From the NCBI GenBank assembly GCA_023146675.1, contig JAGLBQ010000097.1, positions 1 to 14,992 on the forward strand: a stretch of DNA of 14,992 nucleotides, in the 5' to 3' direction. The notes under the pieces are model-generated. The model saw nothing but the letters and a program-made list of their open reading frames with translations, was not told where the DNA came from and did no database searches. Source of the DNA: Cocleimonas sp. GTDB lineage: Bacteria > Pseudomonadota > Gammaproteobacteria > Thiotrichales > Thiotrichaceae. Below, one piece after another: positions 1 through 5,135 of this stretch. The stretch's first letter is position 1. Each line of letters starts with the position of its first letter. The position numbers and the translations under genes are program-made.

Positions 1-110
1 GCAGAATCAAAGCTGGTAACATCCATATCCGCTTTGCTTAATGCACGCTCTAATACCCAGCGTATCGACTGATCATCATCGACTATCCAGACTGTAGGTT
101 GTTGTGTCAT
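1..110 (-). CDS. ntrC: NtrC nitrogen response regulator, N-terminal fragment (runs off the window)
   Basis: Only the first 36 codons lie in the window. The protein begins MTQQPTVWIVDDDQSIRWVL and continues with an ERAL segment. This is the start of a response-regulator receiver domain: the acidic DDD triplet at residues 10-12 belongs to the Mg2+/phospho-acceptor pocket, and IRWVLERAL is highly characteristic of NtrC (GlnG), the AAA+ activator of sigma-54 promoters in nitrogen starvation. The phosphorylated Asp, the AAA+ domain and the Fis-type helix-turn-helix lie outside the window, so another NtrC-family regulator is possible but less likely. The start is supported by AAGGAA a few bases upstream of the ATG. 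The gene follows the dsrC stop by 41 bp with no terminator hairpin between them, so read-through from the operon upstream is possible. The gene immediately upstream is not ntrB, the usual neighbour. Confidence 0.8.
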   Translation of the reverse strand, partial: MTQQPTVWIVDDDQSIRWVLERALSKADMDVTSFDS

Positions 111-151
111 TGTTATTCCTTCATTTACCTCGTAACACCCTTAGGTCTTAA

Positions 152-508
152 TTAGCCAACACACCATGCCGTCGGTCTGCGCATACCCGCAAGTTGGCAA
201 CCTTGTTGCATATAGCCATGAGGAAATAGTTTAAATAAATGCTTTTTGGCTGCTTTCTTATCAAGGTTTTGTTGCGCAGCTATATATTTTGTCGCTTCAC
301 GTACATCAGGCGTTGTTTGGTGCTCTGCATGATGTTCACGAATAAAATACAAAATAGGTAGATGCTCCTCTTTAAATTCAAATCCTTTCCACTCTGAGGC
401 GAGTAATTTTGCAACCTCTTCCGTCCATTCTTCGGGATGCTTTAAATACCCATCAGCACAACGTTCAAACGGTATATCAACGGGATTTCTCATGCCTGTT
501 TCTTTCAT
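152..508 (-). CDS. dsrC: DsrC/TusE-family sulfur relay protein
   Basis: A 118-residue cytoplasmic protein of DsrC/TusE size (usually about 105-115 aa). The flexible C-terminal arm carries two cysteines, C104 and C116, in a context (GCQLAGMRRPTAWCVG) typical of the family. A TusE that serves only tRNA thiolation keeps just the last cysteine. DsrC proteins with two cysteines carry a persulfide or trisulfide between sulfite reductase and membrane redox complexes, or act as redox partners or regulators. Here the cysteines are separated by 11 residues rather than the usual 10, and the final one is third from the end rather than penultimate. The gene is third in the operon, 17 bp after the FeS/membrane subunit, with a GGAG ribosome site before the ATG. 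Its operon position suggests the partner is the molybdoenzyme complex; that is inferred, not shown. A second in-frame ATG at codon 6 is possible. Confidence 0.88.
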   Translation of the reverse strand: MKETGMRNPVDIPFERCADGYLKHPEEWTEEVAKLLASEWKGFEFKEEHLPILYFIREHHAEHQTTPDVREATKYIAAQQNLDKKAAKKHLFKLFPHGYMQQGCQLAGMRRPTAWCVG

Positions 509-525
509 TTTTTATCTCCAACTAA

Positions 526-2412
526 TTAACCAGTAAAAACACGCTTAAATTGAGCAATCGCTTCTTTAGGTGTGGTTTCTTTTATTGTTTGTAACAACTC
601 TTGAACATCAAATTTATGATGCTTTTCATACGCAACGCCCATTTGTGGCATATCCGCTAAGCCTATTTCTCGCGCATGCTCAACAAAGCCTTTGTTCTTC
701 CAGAAAAACGCACCTGGCATTGTGGTTGGTATAACGAGAACATAAAACAATGAACGTCCAATGATCGAAGCAGCTAATGCCATTAAGGCAAGCAGTATAA
801 AACCAACCGTACTATTTGAAAACAGTGCCAACCCGCTGGCTAATAATAGACTGCTAATTAATAAGCCATTACGCAACCAGTAGGCATAACCATAAGTCGT
901 GGTTTGCTCATAAAAAGAAGCAACACCTTCACTTGTGGCAGGTTTTAAATCACGCGCATGGGCTAATAAACCAATACCTTCAATGGTTAACCCTAATACA
1001 ACAACACTCGCTAATGCTGTCATTAATTCCGTCGTTATTACGCCTGAAACCAAGACCATTAAAGCAATAAGCAAACTGCCCAGACTCAATGCAGTACCTG
1101 CAAATGAAGCGGCGGTATGCCAATGATTCCAATAAGGACGTGCTTCAATGCGGTAGAGTTTATACATATAAAATCCACCCAAGCCAATACCTGCCAAGCC
1201 TAATAACGCAAAGAGTGCTTGTAGAAAATTAGTAAAGGCATTATCAAATAAAGCAAAAAAGCTATAGCCTATTAAGCCTGTAAAAAAGGCGGTGACACCT
1301 GCTATTTCACGACTCACAGGGGACATTTGTAGGTTGTAAAAACCACGATAAAAACGATGCGGCTTGCCAAGATGCATATTGAGCTTAAACAACCCTGTTG
1401 CTGTCAGTGCCAACATAACAATCAGTAACGGAAGAAAAGCAGTGGTTTCTTTTAGCGCTATGATGGGTGAAAAAGCCGTCCATTCTCCCAGTATTAGTAT
1501 TAAAAAAGTCCCCATTACCGCTTGAATACTGAGGGTAAACGCAACATGCGCGCTTTCATGGGATCGTAATAATTTATTCAAATTCCATTGACGCTTAAAA
1601 CCATGCTTAGGATCTAACTCGGGTTTAAATTTTCCTGTGCTATCATCTTTATGATATTTAACGGCTGTATTGTCAACACGCACCATATCGCGCTGAGTGG
1701 AGCGGGTTTGTTGAAAGCGAATATTTGGATTAGTGATGTCAGTACGCGGAAAACCTGGAATCTCTGTTTTTACTTGGGTTCGATTCTCAGGTGTGTTTTC
1801 AATGACACCGAAATCTAATGCATTGCCCAAACAAGCGGAGACACAGGCGGGTTTTAACCCCACTTCTAAACGATCCACACACATATTACATTTGCTCACC
1901 GTGCCTTCAACAGGGTCAAGCTGGGGAGCATTATAAGGGCAAACCCATGTACAGTAACCGCAACCAAAACAGATATCAGGATCTTGCAATACGGCGCCAT
2001 ATTCTGCAAATTTGGTATAAGCACGGGTCGGACACCCCTTTAAACACACAGGATCATCGCAGTGATTACACGCCATCGATATATTTAAACGCTGATAATT
2101 TGGATAAGTCCCCCCCTCAACAAAACCAACGGAACGAAACGCAAAGTGAGAAGGTACATCATTTTTCTCACTACAGGCAGCTTCACAAGCATGGCAACCA
2201 ATACAGTTATCGGCATTAAAATAAAAACCATGTTGTTTATAACGATCAGGATTCTCACCAATCCCTGCATCACTGTTAATATTTAAACTGTATCCACATA
2301 ACGCATCATCGGTGGGTACGGTATCAATAGAATTACCATATTGATTGATTTTTTTACTATTTTCTTTGCGTAGTCGTGCGTATTTTGGCTCATTTTCACG
2401 TACAGTAAACAT
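526..2412 (-). CDS. fused DmsB-like [4Fe-4S] subunit and DmsC-like membrane anchor
   Basis: A 628-residue electron-transfer protein combining two subunits that are normally separate. Residues about 60-205 form a DmsB/NrfC-type ferredoxin domain with four cysteine groups: C70/C73/C76/C80, C115/C118/C123/C127, C148/C151/C154/C158 and C175/C178/C190/C194. This is enough for four [4Fe-4S] clusters. A hydrophilic linker (about 205-285) leads to a DmsC-like integral membrane region (about 288-560) with roughly eight hydrophobic helices, the module that takes electrons from or gives them to quinones. There is no Tat or Sec signal, so the FeS head should lie in the cytoplasm. A GGGGAG ribosome site precedes the ATG, 11 bp after the molybdoenzyme stop codon. 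Translation is probably coupled and the two products very likely form one complex. The substrate cannot be read from this subunit. Confidence 0.88.
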   Translation of the reverse strand: MFTVRENEPKYARLRKENSKKINQYGNSIDTVPTDDALCGYSLNINSDAGIGENPDRYKQHGFYFNADNCIGCHACEAACSEKNDVPSHFAFRSVGFVEGGTYPNYQRLNISMACNHCDDPVCLKGCPTRAYTKFAEYGAVLQDPDICFGCGYCTWVCPYNAPQLDPVEGTVSKCNMCVDRLEVGLKPACVSACLGNALDFGVIENTPENRTQVKTEIPGFPRTDITNPNIRFQQTRSTQRDMVRVDNTAVKYHKDDSTGKFKPELDPKHGFKRQWNLNKLLRSHESAHVAFTLSIQAVMGTFLILILGEWTAFSPIIALKETTAFLPLLIVMLALTATGLFKLNMHLGKPHRFYRGFYNLQMSPVSREIAGVTAFFTGLIGYSFFALFDNAFTNFLQALFALLGLAGIGLGGFYMYKLYRIEARPYWNHWHTAASFAGTALSLGSLLIALMVLVSGVITTELMTALASVVVLGLTIEGIGLLAHARDLKPATSEGVASFYEQTTTYGYAYWLRNGLLISSLLLASGLALFSNSTVGFILLALMALAASIIGRSLFYVLVIPTTMPGAFFWKNKGFVEHAREIGLADMPQMGVAYEKHHKFDVQELLQTIKETTPKEAIAQFKRVFTG

Positions 2413-2423
2413 TGGTACTCCCC

Positions 2424-4628
2424 TTAAAACTTACGCATTTCCATGCTTAATTTAGCCGCTGCTGCTTGATCTTCAATGCGCTCAATCCGTACTGCATTTT
2501 GTTTATAAGCAGGCTGGCGTGAATGCGGATCTAATAAACCCAGCGTCAAACGATTAGCACAATCATGGAAGTGAAATGGAAGAAAGACCATGTTCTTTGC
2601 TACCCGTTGTGTGGGTGTTGCCATAACAATCGCATCCGCACGGCGTGAGACTAAACGGACATAATCACCCCGTTGAATCCCTAACTCTGCCGCCGCATCA
2701 GGGCTAATTTCTATAAAGGGAATGGGACTGTATTTATTATTATTAGCAATTTTTCCTGTTTTAGTACGCCCATGCCAATGCTCAATTAAACGTCCTGTAT
2801 TAAGCCAAAATGGAAACCTGTCATCTGGGACTTCATTATTATCAACAAAAGGAAGCGGGATTAACTTCGCTTTACCATCAGCATACCGAAACGTCGCTGT
2901 TTCGGTATAAAGACGTTTACCACCTTTGGGTGGCTCTTCACCTGCGGCTTTTTGTTCTGCGGTATACGGCCATTGGACGCCGCGTTTTTCCTCTAACATC
3001 TCATGGTTCATACCCGAAATATCCGCCAGCCGACCCACTGATAACTCCCCCATTTCTAAGAAAATATCACCCGCTTTTTCAGGAAAATTAACCTTGCCTT
3101 CACGATTAAAACGCTCTGCCATGCGATTAAAAATCCACAAATCAGGCTTGGAGTCAGCAGGGGCTTTCATCAAAGGGGTAATGCGGCTAATGCGCCGCTC
3201 GGTATTGGTCATCACGCCATCTTTCTCCGCCCATGTGCCAGCGGGGAGAAACACATGCGCGTATTGGTTACTTTCAGAATCTTGATAACAATCCTGTACC
3301 ACGCAGAATTCCAATTTTTCCATCGCTTTACGAATCCGTGCGGTATTGGGTAGGGACGACAGTGGATTAGTGGCAATTAACCAAATACCTTTAATCTCAC
3401 CCGTTTCAATCGCCGCATAAATATCGGTTTGAAACATGCCACGCTTTTTAGGAAAGAACTCAGGATCGACATTCCAAAACTTAGCAATATCCTCACGATC
3501 TTGTGCATTTTCTAACACACGGTGATTAGGTAAACCTGAGCAAGATGACCATTCACGCGTACCCATTGCATTACACTGCCCTGTAATGGATAGCGATGTA
3601 CCGCCCGCTTTGCCTATATTGCCCGTTAATAGTGCAAGATTATTAATTCCTACCACACCATCTGATCCATGCGTGGATTGATTAATCCCCATTGTCCAAA
3701 TCTGCATAGCTGCTGGTGCTTTCGCAAACAAGCGTGCCACATTGCGAATCGTATCTTCATCAATGCCACAGATTTTTTGTGCAATGACGGGATCATAATT
3801 AGCCACTTCCGCTCTTAATGCCTCAATTCCATTGGTGTTTGCTTCGATATAATCCTTATCTTCCAAGCCCTCATCCAAAATCACATACATCATCGAATTT
3901 TGCAGTACCACATCCGTTCCTGGCGTAATAGCAAGGTGCATATGAGCATTTTGAGCCAGCATAGTGACCCGAGGATCAATCACAATCAGCGGAAAATTAC
4001 GCTTCTCCTGCGCCTCTTTCATGCGCCAGTAAATAATCGGATGCTGCTCAGGTAAATTAGAGCCCCAAGCAATCAAACAATCCGTATGTTCAAAATCCTC
4101 ATAACAGCCAGGAGGACCATCTGAACCAAATGAGCGCTTATAGCCCGATACGGCAGACGCCATACAGAGCGTTGTATTGCCATCATAATTATTCGTACCA
4201 ATCAAACCACGAGTGAGTTTACCCAAGGTATAAAACTCTTCCGTAAGCATTTGCCCTGTTGAAATAACCGCAAAAGAATCACGCCCATACGTTTCTTGGA
4301 TACGTTTGATTTCATCATAGGTTTTATCCAATGTGGTATCCCAATCAGACGCCTGCCAGTCCTGATGCCAATGATCTCGCATTAAAGGTACTGTGCCACG
4401 TCCAGCAGAATCAAATAACTCATGCTCAAAAATACCTTTTAAACACAATTTACCACGGTTGACATCAGCATCCGCTACACCGCGCGAGCTAACAGGCTTC
4501 CCTGCTTCATTGAAGCCCACTTCAATAGAACAACCTGTGGAGCAATAGCCACAAGCCGCATATTTCCATTCTTTAACGCCCTTATCGGCTATTTTAATGG
4601 GATTTTTTTTAGTACGTCCGAATAACAT
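2424..4628 (-). CDS. cytoplasmic molybdopterin oxidoreductase, NapA/NarB/NasA nitrate reductase family
   Basis: A 734-residue bis-MGD molybdoenzyme. An N-terminal [4Fe-4S] site is formed by C26/C29/C33 and C62, with K64 following as in NapA. C155 in NTTLCMASAV is at the position of the Mo-ligand cysteine. SNLPEQHP, LLTGNIGKAGG and the C-terminal FWLNTGRLIEHWHGRTKTG all align with NapA/NarB. There is no twin-arginine signal, so the enzyme is cytoplasmic. Its length is close to cyanobacterial NarB and it lacks the BFD-type [2Fe-2S] extension of some NasA proteins. The start used is at 4628, preceded by AAGAGA with 6-bp spacing. An upstream in-frame ATG at 4691 would add 21 unlikely residues and would lie upstream of the predicted transcription start. 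It is the first gene of the operon with the FeS/anchor fusion and dsrC. The sigma-54 promoter and NtrC-like site favour assimilatory nitrate reduction. A sulfur or other oxyanion substrate is the alternative, given DsrC. Confidence 0.85.
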   Translation of the reverse strand: MLFGRTKKNPIKIADKGVKEWKYAACGYCSTGCSIEVGFNEAGKPVSSRGVADADVNRGKLCLKGIFEHELFDSAGRGTVPLMRDHWHQDWQASDWDTTLDKTYDEIKRIQETYGRDSFAVISTGQMLTEEFYTLGKLTRGLIGTNNYDGNTTLCMASAVSGYKRSFGSDGPPGCYEDFEHTDCLIAWGSNLPEQHPIIYWRMKEAQEKRNFPLIVIDPRVTMLAQNAHMHLAITPGTDVVLQNSMMYVILDEGLEDKDYIEANTNGIEALRAEVANYDPVIAQKICGIDEDTIRNVARLFAKAPAAMQIWTMGINQSTHGSDGVVGINNLALLTGNIGKAGGTSLSITGQCNAMGTREWSSCSGLPNHRVLENAQDREDIAKFWNVDPEFFPKKRGMFQTDIYAAIETGEIKGIWLIATNPLSSLPNTARIRKAMEKLEFCVVQDCYQDSESNQYAHVFLPAGTWAEKDGVMTNTERRISRITPLMKAPADSKPDLWIFNRMAERFNREGKVNFPEKAGDIFLEMGELSVGRLADISGMNHEMLEEKRGVQWPYTAEQKAAGEEPPKGGKRLYTETATFRYADGKAKLIPLPFVDNNEVPDDRFPFWLNTGRLIEHWHGRTKTGKIANNNKYSPIPFIEISPDAAAELGIQRGDYVRLVSRRADAIVMATPTQRVAKNMVFLPFHFHDCANRLTLGLLDPHSRQPAYKQNAVRIERIEDQAAAAKLSMEMRKF

Positions 4629-4666
4629 GAAACATCTCTTGGTTGATAACTCAGTAAACACTATTA

Positions 4667-4682
4667 AGCAAATATTGTGCCA
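4667..4682 (-). promoter_or_regulatory. sigma-54 (RpoN) -24/-12 promoter of the molybdoenzyme operon
   Basis: Read on the minus strand the sequence is TGGCAC-AATAT-TTGCT, matching the sigma-54 consensus TGGCAC-N5-TTGCW at every defined base. The invariant GG (4681-4680) and GC (4669-4668) have the correct spacing. Transcription should begin near 4656, giving a leader of about 28 nt before the ATG at 4628. Sigma-54 promoters require an AAA+ activator. The NtrC gene at the end of the same cluster is the obvious candidate. Confidence 0.85.
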
Positions 4683-4708
4683 AAAACACAAGATATTAAT
4701 GAAACCTT

Positions 4709-4726
4709 ATGGAATAGCTATCCCAT
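4709..4726. promoter_or_regulatory. 18-bp near-palindrome between enhancer-like site and sigma-54 promoter
   Basis: ATGGAATAGCTATCCCAT pairs with its own reverse complement at 16 of 18 positions; only one symmetric pair fails. It is centred about 60 bp upstream of the predicted transcription start, which suits an operator for a dimeric regulator that modulates the loop between activator and polymerase. The half-sites do not match an operator family I can name with confidence. Confidence 0.45.
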
Positions 4727-4794
4727 TGATATAATTAAATATAGATTATTGACATACAAAAATAGCAATAAAAAAGCGTACAGCTTAGTTTCTA

Positions 4795-4811
4795 TGCTTT
4801 ATTTTGGTGCA
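4795..4811. promoter_or_regulatory. probable NtrC enhancer site
   Basis: TGCTTTATTTTGGTGCA fits the NtrC dyad TGCACY-N5-GGTGCA with one perfect half (GGTGCA) and one degenerate half (TGC kept). Its centre is about 147 bp upstream of the predicted sigma-54 start, close to the distance of known NtrC enhancers such as those of glnA. No second site was found in the usual tandem position. Confidence 0.55.
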
Positions 4812-5022
4812 TGGTGAATGAGATGGGATAAGATAGATGTAAAATGGGTAGTGGTATAAAACTGTGGTTTTTTAAAGTTGAATATAACCTGACAGAATTT
4901 GGAAGGATTCTATAACTAATACTAAAAGCACTAGAAAGCTGGGGAATAAATATTTACAAAAAATATCTGATATTCGTTTTAACACATAATGCCCGATGTT
5001 AGGAGAATGATATTTTTTATGC

Positions 5023-5135
5023 TAGGTTTTGTTGATATTTGATTGATAATAATTTCCTCACATATCATTATCTAACTATTTTATTAGATCCTTACTTCGT
5101 CAAAATAATACACAATCAAATATCAACAGAGCCTA
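5023..5135. repeat. MITE-like element: 113 bp with 23-bp terminal inverted repeats
   Basis: The left arm (5023-5045) and right arm (5113-5135) are reverse complements at 21 of 23 positions, including a perfect 16-bp core TGTTGATATTTGATTG. They flank a 67-bp non-coding AT-rich centre. The arms begin TAGG and end CCTA, with CTAG on the left and CTAA on the right, compatible with a TA or YTAR target-site duplication as made by IS630- or IS5-type transposases. No transposase is encoded, so it would be a non-autonomous element. The right end overlaps the topA stop codon (5133-5135). The alternative is simply a long hairpin that ends topA transcription. Confidence 0.55.

Larger units (their letters stand above)
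4629..5132. other. 504-bp intergenic regulatory region between topA and the molybdoenzyme operon
   Basis: There is no credible coding sequence here; the short frames lack ribosome sites or family features. From the operon side it contains the 5' leader, the sigma-54 promoter, the near-palindrome, the NtrC-like site, about 210 bp of AT-rich sequence in which I see nothing (4812-5022), and the MITE-like inverted-repeat element at 5023-5135. I see no clear rho-independent terminator for topA other than the element itself. Confidence 0.7.

Noticed and set aside
1818..2219. 133-codon plus-strand open frame inside the FeS/anchor fusion gene
   Set aside because: It is the complement of the cysteine-rich ferredoxin domain, has His/Arg/Gln-rich nonsense-like composition and no ribosome site, and overlaps a clearly real gene.
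4629..4691. N-terminal extension of the molybdoenzyme starting at the ATG at 4691
   Set aside because: The 21 extra residues have no family counterpart, the predicted sigma-54 transcript starts downstream of that ATG, and the ATG at 4628 has a proper ribosome site.
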